Shown: positions 51,396-61,838, counted from the stretch's first letter. The stretch: DNA of 64,000 nucleotides from Cyclobacteriaceae bacterium (GCA_025808415.1 CP075525.1:3147501-3211500), one strand, 5' to 3'. Numbers and translations are program-made. The notes: generated from the sequence alone by a model not told the origin.

Positions 51396-52271
51396 TCAAT
51401 TATGTCCCCGGCTCAGGTGCCTGTTTTTAGCCCTAAGTGTATGTTGAGGTTCATAGATCAGCCTCAAAAATGAGCTTAATCTTTCCCGTTCTTTCGAAAC
51501 GGGTATTCCTTGAACAATTCCGATCATTAAAGCATCGTGTATGACTACCCGCATTTGAGGCCTTATAACCATCTCAAACAATCCTTCATGACCAAACATC
51601 TTATTAAACTCAATTCCAATAAAATTTCTTGTTCCCGGTATCATATAATGAATATTCGAGTTGATATCATATTCGGTACTCCAATGTTGGTTCTCAAAAT
51701 GAAAATGAACCTTTGGCCCGGTGTATACCAAGGTATGCCAATCGCCCCATCGTTTCGCCACAATAAAAAAGGGATTGAACAAATTACCTTGAAACACATC
51801 TTTAGTACTTATTCGGTTCAGGTCGGTAAACTCGATCTCATTCAAATATCCTAATGCTAAAGATGTTTGAAACTTCCTGGAAACTAAAAATGTCCACTGC
51901 GCTGCTGTTTTTATTGATTCTATTCTATGAGAAGGCTTCTCGGCATTTAACCCATTGGGTGCACGCATGTAAAAAGTTACCGGCACTTCAACCTCAAGGC
52001 CCAAACGGTTTGCCGGTGCCCATTCGTATTCGATCAAAGCTTCGTATTGATCAAACCGAAGTTTATCCTTCATACCAAAGCCAAGGTTCCACTCCTTCTC
52101 ACCCTTATGTGCTCCTAAATCACGAATCAAATCGATGTAAAGCGGCTCGGCATGCAGTACCTTATAAGGTAGCTTTTTTTCCTCTGCCACTGTAGCAGAA
52201 TCATATTCTTGAGAGCGGCATTCGATTGCACAAAGTAAATAACCAAATGCCAGAAGGCTTTTGACTTTCAT
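51396..52271 (-). CDS. HAEPLYID-type outer-membrane protein
   Basis: 291 residues. Signal peptide MKVKSLLAFGYLLCAIECRS, then the mature N-terminus KVLHAEPLYIDLIRDLGA, the phrase by which the family is known in Bacteroidota, and a barrel-like set of strands (EALIEYEWAPANRLGLEVEVPVTFYM, TAAQWTFLVSRKFQTSLALGYLN, GPKVHFHFENQHWSTEYDIN). Function unknown; it may be a porin-like protein. 72 bp downstream of a small secreted protein (52344-52697) on the same strand, possibly its partner. Confidence 0.65.
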   Translation of the reverse strand: MKVKSLLAFGYLLCAIECRSQEYDSATVAEEKKLPYKVLHAEPLYIDLIRDLGAHKGEKEWNLGFGMKDKLRFDQYEALIEYEWAPANRLGLEVEVPVTFYMRAPNGLNAEKPSHRIESIKTAAQWTFLVSRKFQTSLALGYLNEIEFTDLNRISTKDVFQGNLFNPFFIVAKRWGDWHTLVYTGPKVHFHFENQHWSTEYDINSNIHYMIPGTRNFIGIEFNKMFGHEGLFEMVIRPQMRVVIHDALMIGIVQGIPVSKERERLSSFLRLIYEPQHTLRAKNRHLSRGHN

Positions 52272-52343
52272 AAAAATTTCGTTGTTAATGAAAAATGTAA
52301 CACGTGTACCGGTGGTACAACTGAAAAAATTAATGGTAGTGGA

Positions 52344-52697
52344 TTACAACTCCGGAGGGGGATTGTTGATGGAGAGAAACACCTGTAGAACCGGTGTCTC
52401 ATTTAATGAAAGATTTCCAATCTCGGTCAGGATAAGATTTTGACGAGCACGTAAATTCATGTTTTTTAATGAACTAAATAATTTGAAGGCGCTGCTAAAG
52501 TGCTCAGACTCGCCCTCACGCTCATCACCGGGTTGACCATCCTGAATATCGAGGCATACTTCCATCAAAAACTCTGCAAGGGAATTAATTGGATCCTGAA
52601 CTGACAAAGGGGCATTGTTGTACATTGTTTCAAGCGGGTGAAACAATACCACATTTAAAATAACGGCCAGAAAGAAATATACCTTAAGCTTTGTCAT
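52344..52697 (-). CDS. Small secreted protein of unknown function
   Basis: 117 residues. N-terminal hydrophobic segment KVYFFLAVILNVVLFHPLE, then LSVQDPINSLAEFLMEVCLDIQDG, an acidic stretch GDEREGESEH, and FKLFSSLKNMNLRARQNLILTE. No family recognised. Same strand and just before the HAEPLYID-type gene, so the two could form an operon; this is only positional. Confidence 0.5.
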   Translation of the reverse strand: MTKLKVYFFLAVILNVVLFHPLETMYNNAPLSVQDPINSLAEFLMEVCLDIQDGQPGDEREGESEHFSSAFKLFSSLKNMNLRARQNLILTEIGNLSLNETPVLQVFLSINNPPPEL

Positions 52698-52744
52698 GCC
52701 GATACAAACATAATGCTTTAGGGGGCAAAAATTATACCATGTGG

Positions 52745-54496
52745 CTACTGAGACGGACTAACCAAAACCAATTCACCCTCTTTAAACCGGATAAAAGGAA
52801 CATGGCGATTATCACGTGAAAATTGAAAGTTATATCCCTCCGTCAGGTATCCTTTAATTTCATTACGATTAAGTGCGTCCTGAAAATACACACCATGTTG
52901 ATTAAGCATGTTGCCTGCAAACAACATGAAATCATAACCTATTTTAACGTAATCGGTATAAGGCATGGTACTGGTTACCCGCCCGTGAACTTTTGCAAAT
53001 TTTTTCTGGAATGCGATATAAGCCGGGTTATTATAGGGTGTATAATTTGATGCAAACATGACTACGCCCAAGGCACTTAACTTTTCATAATCGGAGGTTT
53101 GGTCCAGCCAGTTTTCCGAGCCCACGATGGTAACCTTATCACCTCGTGTGGTAACACTACTTGTTATTTTAGAATAAATCACCGGATCATCGGAAGCCAC
53201 AAAAATACAACCTAAGCTATCCTTCGGAAGCGTGAATTGTTTAGGGTATTTGAATTCATCATATTCGGTTGGTGAAGCCAATATTCTCAATATACGCGTG
53301 GATGATTCTTTGGTAAAACGCTCTACCTGTATGATCTTAAGCCTGGTTTCCGTAGCGGCCTGGATAAAGCTCATGGCCAAAACTGAATCGCGCCTGGTAT
53401 CACCAAAAAAAACCATGCACTTTTTATTGTTGATTTGATAAGCATCTAAAAATTTTGCCGACTGTTCACCAAGGGTTTCTAACGCGGGCTGGAATAAAAA
53501 ACCGTACGGATTATCGCGCACCAAATCGAAATTGTTTGATACCGGGTTAAAGAGGTTTATTTTATTAGCCCTCGAAAAATCCTGAATAATTTTATTCTCT
53601 TCCTGGAATAGGGGACCGATAATTAAATCTGATGTTTTCAATTCATCACGCTCCAGCAAGGCCTTGATCCTGGCCGGGTTGCGATCGGTATCGTATGCCC
53701 GTAAACTTATCTTTACACCTTGTTTGGCAAGGGTATCAACCGCAAGCTTAATGCCTTCATATAAATCAAGCACATATTGGTTTCGCTTACGCGATAAATT
53801 GGGTTCAAGTGTAGTTACCTGGAAGGGAAACATAACAGAAACCGAATAAACTTCTTTATGCACCGTTGGTGGTGTTTCCTCAATAAAATCCGATTTCTTT
53901 AACTTAAATGTAGCGAGGAGTTTATCAAGCAATTCGCGCTCTTCACGAGTATCAACTGTTTTTGAAAGCTCTTTAGCCAATCTTTCACCAACTACTGCAT
54001 CTTTCGGGTACTCCTGATGCATGCGCCTGAGTGCGCTTACATCCGTTAATCCTGCCAAGCCGTTCTTTTTAATCAAGTTAACCTCTTTCTGGAGTTTAGG
54101 ATTTTTAATGGCCGAAAGTTGGTTCATACCCTGAAAATATTCCTGACTGTCGAAATGGATTTTGGCCAGCCACAGGTTAACCTCATCCAGTTGGTCCCAT
54201 GTGGGATAAAGCTGTTTTACCTGGGTGAGCATATCCTTGGCAACCGACTTATAGCCCTGGTGGTATGCGCTTATGGCATAATAATACGATGCGTATTCAG
54301 GAAAGGGATTATTCTTATCGTATGCTACCAGTGGTTTAAAACTTTCCATGGCAAGGTTGTACTTACCCTCTTTATAAAGCGCTTTGGCATTGGTATACTG
54401 CTGCTGATAGTTTACCTGGGCAAAAGAAACATTACCCATTGTCATATAACAAATGAGAATGACCGCCAGTAAAACAACCTTAAAAACCTGTTTCAT
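52745..54496 (-). CDS. Periplasmic TPR plus ABC-type ligand-binding fusion
   Basis: 583 residues. Signal peptide MKQVFKVVLLAVILICYMTMGNVSFA, TPR-like units (about 28-200: YTNAKALYKEGKYNLAMESFKPL, EYASYYYAISAYHQGYKSVAKDML), then a type I periplasmic-binding domain from about 215 (VSVMFPFQVTTLEP, NQYVLDLYEGIKLAVDTLAKQG, DLIIGPLFQEENKIIQDFSRANKINLFNPVSN). This is the LppC/LpoA-like plan, in which the binding domain helps peptidoglycan synthases, though a ligand sensor is as likely. Starts 3 bp after the guaA stop on the same strand. Confidence 0.75.
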   Translation of the reverse strand: MKQVFKVVLLAVILICYMTMGNVSFAQVNYQQQYTNAKALYKEGKYNLAMESFKPLVAYDKNNPFPEYASYYYAISAYHQGYKSVAKDMLTQVKQLYPTWDQLDEVNLWLAKIHFDSQEYFQGMNQLSAIKNPKLQKEVNLIKKNGLAGLTDVSALRRMHQEYPKDAVVGERLAKELSKTVDTREERELLDKLLATFKLKKSDFIEETPPTVHKEVYSVSVMFPFQVTTLEPNLSRKRNQYVLDLYEGIKLAVDTLAKQGVKISLRAYDTDRNPARIKALLERDELKTSDLIIGPLFQEENKIIQDFSRANKINLFNPVSNNFDLVRDNPYGFLFQPALETLGEQSAKFLDAYQINNKKCMVFFGDTRRDSVLAMSFIQAATETRLKIIQVERFTKESSTRILRILASPTEYDEFKYPKQFTLPKDSLGCIFVASDDPVIYSKITSSVTTRGDKVTIVGSENWLDQTSDYEKLSALGVVMFASNYTPYNNPAYIAFQKKFAKVHGRVTSTMPYTDYVKIGYDFMLFAGNMLNQHGVYFQDALNRNEIKGYLTEGYNFQFSRDNRHVPFIRFKEGELVLVSPSQ

Positions 54497-54499
54497 AAT

Positions 54500-56026
54500 T
54501 TATTCCCATTCAATAGTGGCCGGAGGTTTTGAACTAATGTCGTACACCACACGGTTAACCCCTTTTACCTTATTGATGATATCACTGGAAATTTCGGCTA
54601 AAAAAGAATAGGGCAAATGTACCCAATCGGCAGTCATGCCATCGGTACTGGTTACTGCGCGTAGCGCCACCACCTGCTCATACGTACGTTCATCACCCAT
54701 TACACCAACGGACTGCACCGGCAACAACACGGCACCGGCCTGCCAAACGGTATTGTAAAGTTCGTGCTGTCTCAAACCCTTTATAAATATATGGTCAACT
54801 TCCTGCAAAATCCTGACTTTCTCAGCTGTGATTTCGCCCAGTATACGAATGCCCAGCCCGGGCCCCGGAAAAGGGTGACGGCCTAATATGGCCGGATCTA
54901 TACCGAGTGTTTTGCCCACGATGCGTACCTCATCCTTAAACAAGGTATTAAGTGGCTCCACCACTTTCATTTTCATTTTTTCCGGGAGGCCACCAACGTT
55001 GTGGTGCGATTTTATTGTAGCGGAAGGGCCTTTTACAGACACCGACTCGATTACATCCGGGTAAATAGTCCCTTGCCCGAGCCACTTCACATCGGTTATA
55101 CGATGGGCTTCTTCATCAAACACATCAATAAAAGTTTTACCAATAGCTTTACGTTTGGCTTCAGGCTCACTTAAGCCTTTTAAAGCTGCATAAAATTTCT
55201 CTTTTGCGTCAACACCTTTTATGTTCAGGCCCATGCCTTTGTACGATTCCAAGACCTGCTCAAATTCATTTTTTCGGAGAAGGCCATTATCGACAAAAAT
55301 GCAATGCAGGTTTTTTCCAATAGCCTTATGGATAAGTGTTGCCGCCACGGTGGAGTCAACTCCACCCGATAACGCCATAACCACTTTATCGTTGCCTAAT
55401 TTTTTTTGAAGATCAGCCACCGTGGTTTCCACAAACTGATCGGGTGTCCAGTCCTGCGCGCACTGGCAGATGTGAACCACAAAATTCCGTAGCAGGTTTT
55501 TTCCTTCCGTGGTATGCGTTACCTCAGGATGAAATTGTATACCATACGTATGGGTGTTTTTAACGTGATATGCAGCAACGTTTACTGAAGGGGTGCTGGA
55601 AATAATTTCGAATGTATCGGGCACACTGGCAATGGTATCGCTATGCGACATCCATACCTGGGTATCGAGTGAAATTTCTTTTAACAACTCGTTATGGTGA
55701 TTAACCGTTGTTAACCGGGCACGCCCATATTCACGTATTTGCGAAGGCAACACCGAACCACCACTTTTATGGGCAATCAACTGGGCACCGTAACATACAC
55801 CCAATACCGGAAGGTTGCCAAACAATTTAAGGTCAACATCCGGAGAGCCGGCATCGCGTACCGAACAAGGGCTACCAGAAAGTACAATACCTTTAATTTG
55901 AGGGGTAATTTCAGGGATTTTATTAAATGGATGGATTTCGCAGTAAACATTCAGTTCGCGAACCCTGCGGGCTATAAGTTGTGTGTATTGCGAACCAAAA
56001 TCGAGGATTAAAATCTGTTCGGGCAT
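54500..56026 (-). CDS. guaA: GMP synthase (glutamine-hydrolysing)
   Basis: 508 residues from ATG 56026 (an in-frame ATG at 56059 would start upstream of the promoter candidate and add a tail foreign to GuaA). Class I amidotransferase domain ([24 protein letters not shown], catalytic C78 in GVCYGAQL, H in QFHPEVTHT), ATP-pyrophosphatase domain with [14 protein letters not shown], and the dimerisation end [15 protein letters not shown] to [11 protein letters not shown]. Makes GMP from XMP. Followed closely by the TPR-binding fusion gene. Confidence 0.96.
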   Translation of the reverse strand: MPEQILILDFGSQYTQLIARRVRELNVYCEIHPFNKIPEITPQIKGIVLSGSPCSVRDAGSPDVDLKLFGNLPVLGVCYGAQLIAHKSGGSVLPSQIREYGRARLTTVNHHNELLKEISLDTQVWMSHSDTIASVPDTFEIISSTPSVNVAAYHVKNTHTYGIQFHPEVTHTTEGKNLLRNFVVHICQCAQDWTPDQFVETTVADLQKKLGNDKVVMALSGGVDSTVAATLIHKAIGKNLHCIFVDNGLLRKNEFEQVLESYKGMGLNIKGVDAKEKFYAALKGLSEPEAKRKAIGKTFIDVFDEEAHRITDVKWLGQGTIYPDVIESVSVKGPSATIKSHHNVGGLPEKMKMKVVEPLNTLFKDEVRIVGKTLGIDPAILGRHPFPGPGLGIRILGEITAEKVRILQEVDHIFIKGLRQHELYNTVWQAGAVLLPVQSVGVMGDERTYEQVVALRAVTSTDGMTADWVHLPYSFLAEISSDIINKVKGVNRVVYDISSKPPATIEWE

Positions 56027-56029
56027 GTG

Positions 56030-56060
56030 CAAAAATAACAGGCTGGCAGGAGCCAACAAG
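56030..56060 (-). promoter_or_regulatory. Promoter candidate for guaA
   Basis: On the - strand, CTTG (56057-56060), 19 bp, TATTTTTG (56030-56037). The -7 box ends only 3 bp before the start codon, so the transcript would start at or beside the ATG and be nearly leaderless. Confidence 0.5.
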
Positions 56061-56104
56061 GGATGGCCTAAAATAGATTACGGTGGTGAATCTGGCCGGA
56101 AAAG

Positions 56105-56938
56105 CTATTCTTTTGGAAAACAAAATTCTTCCAAGTACCCGGCTGCATCATCAACACCTTTGTAAAATGCTTTATTCAAAAGGCGGCAGCCTTCTTCCTT
56201 CTGGCCCAACTCAACCAAAGCTATCCCTTTGTAAAACTGCAGTTCGGAGTTCTGGGCATCCAACCGTAAGGCCAGATTAATATACGTTAGTGCAAGTTCA
56301 AAAGCCTCCTGCTCAAGGCATAACGAACCGGCATACTGATAAGCCGGCAGGTAGCCTCCATCCAGTAAAATGGCCTGATCGAAATGATACAGCGCACTAT
56401 CGGGTTTTTCAAGGGCATAGTAAGCCAGGCCTGAATACAACTCAACTTCTTCATCAGGCGCCCATTGCCGAATCAATTTCAGTTCGGCCAGGGCTTGTTC
56501 ATTCTCACCCATTTCTACCAACAATCCTGCACGCCACTTCAGCAGGTCGGGGTTCATGCTGTCCCAGTCCAGCACTTCGTTCAAATCATCCAGTTGAAGT
56601 TGCTGCTCGCCCATTTCTCGATAGATGAAAGCACGAAGTATTCGTGCACGCGGCAGGTTTTCATTTTCAGGAATAAAAACTTTCAGGTCGGCCAGGGCTT
56701 TTTCAAATTCGCCTAAATAGAAGAAGCAAACGGCACGTTTATAAAGTACCTGTCGTTGCTCAGGCGTTTTTAGTTTTGTTGCCTTTACTACTTTGTTGTA
56801 CTGCTTTAGGGCACCAACAAAATCTTCACGGCTAAAAAGTGTATCGCCAAGTGCTTCGGCCACTTGGATTTTAGTGGGCTTTGGTTGAGCCAACAGGCCT
56901 GCACTAAAAAAAATAAACACTAAAAGGATCCACCTCAT
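56105..56938 (-). CDS. TPR-repeat lipoprotein or secreted protein
   Basis: 277 residues. Signal peptide [18 protein letters not shown], then about six TPR units (DFVGALKQYNKVVKATKL, RAVCFFYLGEFEKALADLKVFIPEN, RAFIYREMGEQQLQLDDLNEVLDWD, AGLLVEMGENEQALAELKLI, LAYYALEKPDSALYHFDQAILLD, AFELALTYINLALRLDAQNSELQ). Protein-protein scaffold outside the cytoplasm; partner unknown. Overlaps typA by 4 bp and is read from the same strand, so it follows typA in an operon. Confidence 0.75.
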   Translation of the reverse strand: MRWILLVFIFFSAGLLAQPKPTKIQVAEALGDTLFSREDFVGALKQYNKVVKATKLKTPEQRQVLYKRAVCFFYLGEFEKALADLKVFIPENENLPRARILRAFIYREMGEQQLQLDDLNEVLDWDSMNPDLLKWRAGLLVEMGENEQALAELKLIRQWAPDEEVELYSGLAYYALEKPDSALYHFDQAILLDGGYLPAYQYAGSLCLEQEAFELALTYINLALRLDAQNSELQFYKGIALVELGQKEEGCRLLNKAFYKGVDDAAGYLEEFCFPKE

Positions 56939-58755
56939 ACAGCCAACGCTTTGTTGCGTTCGCGTTTCCGGTCATTTTCTTTCAGGTATATTTTCCGTAA
57001 GCGTATTGATTTTGGTGTTACTTCAACATACTCATCAGCCTGGATGTATTCCAGAGCTTCTTCCAATGAAAACTTAACGGCCGGTGCGATGCGCATTTTT
57101 TCGTCAGAGCCTGATGCCCGTATATTGGTTAGTTTTTTTGTTTTAGTAACATTTACTACCAAATCGCCTGCCCGACTGTGCTCGCCAATCACCTGGCCTT
57201 CATAAACTGCTTCTCCCGGATCGATGAAAAATTTTCCACGATCCTGAAGGTTATGTAAACTGTATGGGATCGCTTCACCTTCTTCCATTACAATCAACGA
57301 TCCGTTAATACGGCCGGGTATTTCACCTTTGTAAGGTTGGTACTCTTTGAATCGATGCGTAACAATGGCCTCACCTGCGGTAACGTTCAGCAGGTAATTC
57401 CTTAACCCGATAATGCCGCGTGATGGAATAAGGAATTTCAAAATCATACGATCATTCTTCGGCTCCATGTTAGTCATTTCACCTTTACGGATGGAAACTG
57501 TTTCAATGGCTTTGCCGGCATCGCCTTCTGGAAGGTCGATGGTCAATTCTTCAATAGGTTCGCATTTCACTCCATCAATCTCGCGGAAAATAACCTGTGG
57601 CTGGCCGATTTGCAGTTCATATCCTTCCCTGCGCATGGTTTCAATTAATACCGACAAGTGAAGGACGCCACGGCCAAACACCATAAAGCTATCGGCCGAG
57701 CCGGTTTCACCTAAGCGCAAGGCCAGGTTCTTTTCCAATTCCTTTTCCAAACGCTCTTTAATGTGGCGTGACGTAACAAACTTACCTTCCTTTCCATAGA
57801 ACGGTGAGTTGTTGATGGTAAAAAGCATGCTCATGGTGGGCTCATCAATCGCAATTGACTTCAGGGCTTCTGGCTTTTCAGGATCCGTAACCGTGTCACC
57901 GATTTCAAAACCTTCCAGGCCTACAATGGCACAAATCTCACCAGACGAAACCGATTCAACTTTTTGTTTTTCAAAACCTTCAAAAACGTATAAGTCTTTA
58001 ATGCGCGATTTCACAACTGTTTTGCCATCGCGTTTCACCAAAGCAACCGGCTGACCGGTTTTTAGTTCGCCCCGGTGCATGCGGCCGATAGCCACACGGC
58101 CAATATAAGAAGAGTATTCCAGCGAAGTGATGAGCATTTGGGGAGTACCCTGCTCAAGTTTTGGTGATGGAATGTATTTAATGATTCCCTCGAGCAAGGG
58201 GGTGATGTCGGTTGTTGGCTGTTTCCAATCCGTGCTCATCCAGCCTTGTTTGGCCGAGCCATAGAAGGTAGGAAAATCCAATTGGTCTTCGGTTGCATCC
58301 AGCGTAAACATCAGGTCAAACACCTGCTCGTGTACTTCATCGGGTGTACAGTTTTTCTTATCCACTTTGTTTACCACAACAATGGGCTTTAGGCCCAATT
58401 GAATGGCCTTTTGCAACACAAAGCGGGTTTGGGGCATAGGGCCTTCAAAAGCATCAACCAACAGCAGGCAACCATCGGCCATATTCAACACTCGTTCAAC
58501 TTCACCACCAAAATCGCTGTGGCCCGGTGTATCAATAATGTTGATTTTGAAATCTTTATAACGAACAGAAACATTTTTGGCAAGGATGGTGATGCCCCGC
58601 TCACGTTCCAGTTCGTTGCTGTCCATAATTAATTCGCCCGGGTTTTCGTGGGCCTGGAACAACTGCCCGGCATGCAATAATTTATCGACCAGGGTGGTTT
58701 TTCCGTGGTCAACGTGGGCTATAATGGCAATGTTCCTGATTTTGTTTACGTCCAT
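56935..58755 (-). CDS. typA: Translational GTPase TypA/BipA
   Basis: 606 residues from ATG 58755 ([19 protein letters not shown]); the longer reading to 58824 adds a tail unlike the family. P-loop in [12 protein letters not shown] (13-24), G3 [15 protein letters not shown]4 NKVDKK, then the two elongation-factor-like domains and the TypA C-terminal domain (about 480-606) with [32 protein letters not shown]. Binds the ribosome and helps assemble the 50S subunit or adapt to stress. Followed by the TPR gene with 4 bp overlap. Confidence 0.96.
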   Translation of the reverse strand: MDVNKIRNIAIIAHVDHGKTTLVDKLLHAGQLFQAHENPGELIMDSNELERERGITILAKNVSVRYKDFKINIIDTPGHSDFGGEVERVLNMADGCLLLVDAFEGPMPQTRFVLQKAIQLGLKPIVVVNKVDKKNCTPDEVHEQVFDLMFTLDATEDQLDFPTFYGSAKQGWMSTDWKQPTTDITPLLEGIIKYIPSPKLEQGTPQMLITSLEYSSYIGRVAIGRMHRGELKTGQPVALVKRDGKTVVKSRIKDLYVFEGFEKQKVESVSSGEICAIVGLEGFEIGDTVTDPEKPEALKSIAIDEPTMSMLFTINNSPFYGKEGKFVTSRHIKERLEKELEKNLALRLGETGSADSFMVFGRGVLHLSVLIETMRREGYELQIGQPQVIFREIDGVKCEPIEELTIDLPEGDAGKAIETVSIRKGEMTNMEPKNDRMILKFLIPSRGIIGLRNYLLNVTAGEAIVTHRFKEYQPYKGEIPGRINGSLIVMEEGEAIPYSLHNLQDRGKFFIDPGEAVYEGQVIGEHSRAGDLVVNVTKTKKLTNIRASGSDEKMRIAPAVKFSLEEALEYIQADEYVEVTPKSIRLRKIYLKENDRKRERNKALAV

Positions 58756-58813
58756 AACTTCGAATTCTGCTTGTTTTCTGCCTTTTATCCTCTTAAGGCG
58801 CTGTTTAAGGGCG

Positions 58814-58821
58814 CAAAGATA
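58814..58821 (-). promoter_or_regulatory. Candidate -7 box for typA
   Basis: The - strand reads TATCTTTG, which fits TAnnTTTG, 58 bp before the typA start at 58755. A -33 box at normal spacing is not obvious. If used, the leader would be about 50 bases. Confidence 0.45.
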
Positions 58822-58877
58822 CACACGAAATCGCTAGGAATAAGGCGGGTGTTCAAAGATTCTGTTCAGGCTTACGG

Positions 58878-59555
58878 TCACTTGCGCTCCAGCGCTGTTT
58901 CAATAAAGGTGTGCAACTCTTCCATGATGGCATCCGGATCAGTATAGTAACGGACCTCTATGCGCGTCTCGTTAAACTTCACAACCAGTGCGTACCACTT
59001 TTCATCCGAAAGGTTATAGGTTTCTTTCATTATCCTGGCAACATCCGGATCGGTAATCACTTGCCGATAGGTTTGCGTACGGTTGTTTTCGCGAACATAC
59101 TTGGCAAGTTTTCGCCTGTCGCGCTCTTCGCGCCAGAAAAAATAATCAATAGGTGAGATTACAGCCTGAAGCGGATCCATTCGTTTAGGTTCTTCGCGTG
59201 TCCTGTCTTCGATTTTGTTCGGGTATAGCCGTGTGGCCTTAACGGTAATGTTGGCTAACAGCTGAACATTTTCTTTCATCAACACCATAATGGCATCTTC
59301 TTCAAAAAGAAGCGGGAGAACCAACGGTTTATATCCCAGGCTTGTAAAGATAAGTGTATCCGTTGGCCGCGCGCTAAGTTGAAAGCTCCCGTCCTGGGTA
59401 GCAGCTATACCACGCGGTGAATTTTTTATTGCGATGTGAACATCAGGAATATTTTTCATGGTTGCCGAATCAACCACAATACCACGATAAACCTTCTGCG
59501 CCACAACATGCGCAGTTAAAACCACTAATAAGCATGTAACGGAAATGCGGATCAA
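58878..59555 (-). CDS. Secreted protein with carboxypeptidase-regulatory-like domain
   Basis: 225 residues. Signal peptide MIRISVTCLLVVLTAHVVAQ, then a CarboxypepD_reg-like beta domain (about 22-95: YRGIVVDSATMKNIPDVHIAIKNSPRGIAATQDGSFQLSA, LIFTSLGYKPLVLPL). After that comes a mixed helical part that is rich in charged residues (EDRTREEPKRMDPLQAVISPIDYFFW, RDRRKLAKYVRENN). Such domains are usual on TonB-dependent receptors but here there is no barrel. Unknown function. Confidence 0.7.
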   Translation of the reverse strand: MIRISVTCLLVVLTAHVVAQKVYRGIVVDSATMKNIPDVHIAIKNSPRGIAATQDGSFQLSARPTDTLIFTSLGYKPLVLPLLFEEDAIMVLMKENVQLLANITVKATRLYPNKIEDRTREEPKRMDPLQAVISPIDYFFWREERDRRKLAKYVRENNRTQTYRQVITDPDVARIMKETYNLSDEKWYALVVKFNETRIEVRYYTDPDAIMEELHTFIETALERK

Positions 59556-59614
59556 CTGAAGGATTTTTACTTAAGATGATTATTGCCTGTCATTAGTTGT
59601 AGCAGATTAAAGTA

Positions 59615-60514
59615 TCAGGCTTTAAATCTAAAAAATGTTCCCATCGGTAAATCACGACCATTTCCTGACTTTAAAAAGAACTCGCCAGCCTCAGGATCCT
59701 GCACATTAAAGTGCGACCTGGACACATTAAGCCCTACCAACGAGGATAACCCTACGGCATACATGCTCAGTATAAAAAAACTGTTCTTACGTTCCAACAA
59801 ATCACTGCTTACACGGACCAACTCATTTAATTGCTCCTGCAAGGTCCACTTTTCCCCATCCGGCCCACGGCCATACGGTGGTGGGTCCATAATAATACCG
59901 TTGTATTTGTTACCGCGCTTTGCTTCACGTTTCACGAACTTGAAGGCATCTTCGTGTACCCAGCGGATATCTGACAAGTTGTTCAACTGCATATTTTGAT
60001 TAGCCCAATTTAATCCGGGGCGCGAAGCATCAACATGGGTAACATCAGCGCCAGCACTTTTCGCAACCACCGAAGCTGCACCGGTGTAGGCAAACAAATT
60101 CAGCACGCGGGGTTTTTCAATTTTCCAGTTAGCAATGGTGTCGTAAATAAAATTCCAGTTTTCGCCTTGTTCAGGAAAAATACCCACATGGCCAAAACTG
60201 GTAAGTGCCAGGCGCAACGTAAGTTTTAAATTGTTGTAGTGGTAAGTTACTTGCCAGTTTTCAGGCATGCCTTTGCTTCGGGTCCATCCTCCCATTACCT
60301 CATCGCTAAAGCGGAATTTATCTTTCTGCTCACGGTCGAAACGCGCATGTGCCATGGCAAGCCATTCCTTGTCGGGCAACACCTTCGACCAGATGGCTTG
60401 TGGTTCGGGCCGGCTAAGGATATACCTTCCAAAGCGTTCCAGTTTCTGTCCGTCACCGGAGTCGATGAGTTCGTAATCTTTCCAGGAGGCGGGATATAGT
60501 AATTTCAAATTCAA
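59615..60514 (-). CDS. Class I SAM-dependent RNA methyltransferase (RlmI-like)
   Basis: 299 residues. SAM-binding motif I LNLFAYTGAASVVAKSAG, motif II HVDASRPGLNWANQN, DAFKFVKREAK, and motif IV IIMDPPPYGRGPDG, the RlmI/RlmK pattern for 23S rRNA cytosine C5 methylation. The PUA domain of E. coli RlmI is absent: the N-terminal 90 residues (YELIDSGDGQKLERFGRYILSRPEP) are a different short domain. Target base uncertain. Divergent from the SpoU-type gene at 60604; one of two RNA methyltransferases side by side. Confidence 0.8.
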   Translation of the reverse strand: MNLKLLYPASWKDYELIDSGDGQKLERFGRYILSRPEPQAIWSKVLPDKEWLAMAHARFDREQKDKFRFSDEVMGGWTRSKGMPENWQVTYHYNNLKLTLRLALTSFGHVGIFPEQGENWNFIYDTIANWKIEKPRVLNLFAYTGAASVVAKSAGADVTHVDASRPGLNWANQNMQLNNLSDIRWVHEDAFKFVKREAKRGNKYNGIIMDPPPYGRGPDGEKWTLQEQLNELVRVSSDLLERKNSFFILSMYAVGLSSLVGLNVSRSHFNVQDPEAGEFFLKSGNGRDLPMGTFFRFKA

Positions 60515-60603
60515 GGTTCAATGTTCAAAGTCTGGGTAAAAATAGAAAGAAGCTATGATTTTGAAATTTAAAGCCAGAACTTTACCTGCAGTCAATTAGG
60601 GAA

Positions 60604-61539
60604 ATGGCGCGTATTCATAATCGAGGCTATCGGAAACAAACAAAAAAAGGCCCCTCCTTTATCAAGGAAGTGAATGATGCTACCCAAGCGAATCTAAATT
60701 CCCATACTAATTCAGGTGTGGCAGCGGGCGTTAACAACTTACATTTTAAAATTACCAGTACACAAAACCCGAAAATCAAAAGTCTGCTTGCGCTCGAAAA
60801 ACCACGCGAACGAAGGAAACAACAACTATTTGTTATTGAGGGTAAAAAAGAAATATGCTTGGCCCTGCAAGCAGGCTATCGTTTAGGAAACTTATTTTTT
60901 TGTGATGAGTTGATTACATTAAGTGAATTGGAAAGCCTGGGGTTAGCGGATAAGTTGCTGATTCCGGTTTCCAAAGAAGTGTATGATAAAATTGCAATGC
61001 GCGAAAATTCAGGAGGTGTGATCGCTATTGCCGAAATGAAGGATCATCCACTTAAACAAATACGCCTGGCTACCCATCCGCTTTTGCTGATCCTCGAAGG
61101 TGTTGAGAAACCCGGAAACCTGGGGGCAATTTTACGAACAGCCGATGCAGCAGGCGTTGATGCCGTAATTATTTGCGACCCGCAAACTGATTTCTACAAC
61201 CCCAATGTTATACGATCCAGTTTAGGCTGCGTTTTTACCAAACCCATTGCAGCTGCTACCAGCAAAGAAACGATTGCGTGGTTAAAGCAACACAACATTG
61301 CTATTTATTGCACATACCTTCAGGCTTCAATACCCTATACAGTAACCGATTTTAGCAAACCTTGTGCTATTGTTATGGGAACTGAAGCAACTGGTCTATC
61401 GGACATATGGACAAAAAATGCCGATCAAAACATCATTATACCCATGCAGGGAAAGATTGATTCGATGAATGTTTCCACATCCTGCGCTGTGGTGGTTTTT
61501 GAGGCCAGGCGGCAGCGTAACCTTGCAACGACTAAATAA
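60604..61539 (+). CDS. SpoU/TrmH-family RNA methyltransferase
   Basis: 311 residues. N-terminal substrate-binding domain starts at ITSTQNPKIKSLLALEKPRERRKQQLFVIEG; before it lies a 45-residue, poorly conserved extension (RGYRKQTKKGPSFIKEVNDA), so the true start could be later, though no better ATG is present. SPOUT motifs: motif 1 GNLGAILRTADAAGVDAVII, motif 2 IVMGTEATGLSDIW, motif 3 IPMQGKIDSMNVSTSCAVVVFE. Probably 2'-O-methylates a tRNA or rRNA ribose. Target not decidable. Confidence 0.85.
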   Translation: MARIHNRGYRKQTKKGPSFIKEVNDATQANLNSHTNSGVAAGVNNLHFKITSTQNPKIKSLLALEKPRERRKQQLFVIEGKKEICLALQAGYRLGNLFFCDELITLSELESLGLADKLLIPVSKEVYDKIAMRENSGGVIAIAEMKDHPLKQIRLATHPLLLILEGVEKPGNLGAILRTADAAGVDAVIICDPQTDFYNPNVIRSSLGCVFTKPIAAATSKETIAWLKQHNIAIYCTYLQASIPYTVTDFSKPCAIVMGTEATGLSDIWTKNADQNIIIPMQGKIDSMNVSTSCAVVVFEARRQRNLATTK

Positions 61540-61838
61540 GGGAGCGCCAGAAGAAATACAAAGGGCTTAAGGGTGATTTAAGCCTTTTGAATCTATACAG
61601 AGGTTTTTCCATGGCTACTCATCTCCCAAAATCTGGGACGAACTCTTTAAAATAAAGAGAATAAAGGCTGCAGAAAAAATGCAAATGCTAAATAGACTCA
61701 ATGCCAAAGTTTCCATATTATCTGCTTTCTATCAACCAAATTATAGTCTACAAAAATCAAACCTGCTCGTTGGCTTATGCAAGAGCACAAATAAACCTGA
61801 CACATTTTAAGATGCTCGTGAAAAAATGACAGTTCCAC
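61540..61838. other. Intergenic region after the SpoU gene
   Basis: About 300 bp without a gene between convergent neighbours. A terminator-like hairpin is present near the start (61560-61588); the rest is AT-rich, and no further gene, promoter or repeat was recognised. Confidence 0.5.
61560..61588 (+). terminator. Terminator of the SpoU-type gene
   Basis: Stem GGCTTAA / TTAAGCC with a 7-base loop, followed by TTTT, 21 bp after the SpoU-type stop codon. Short but correctly placed. Confidence 0.65.
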
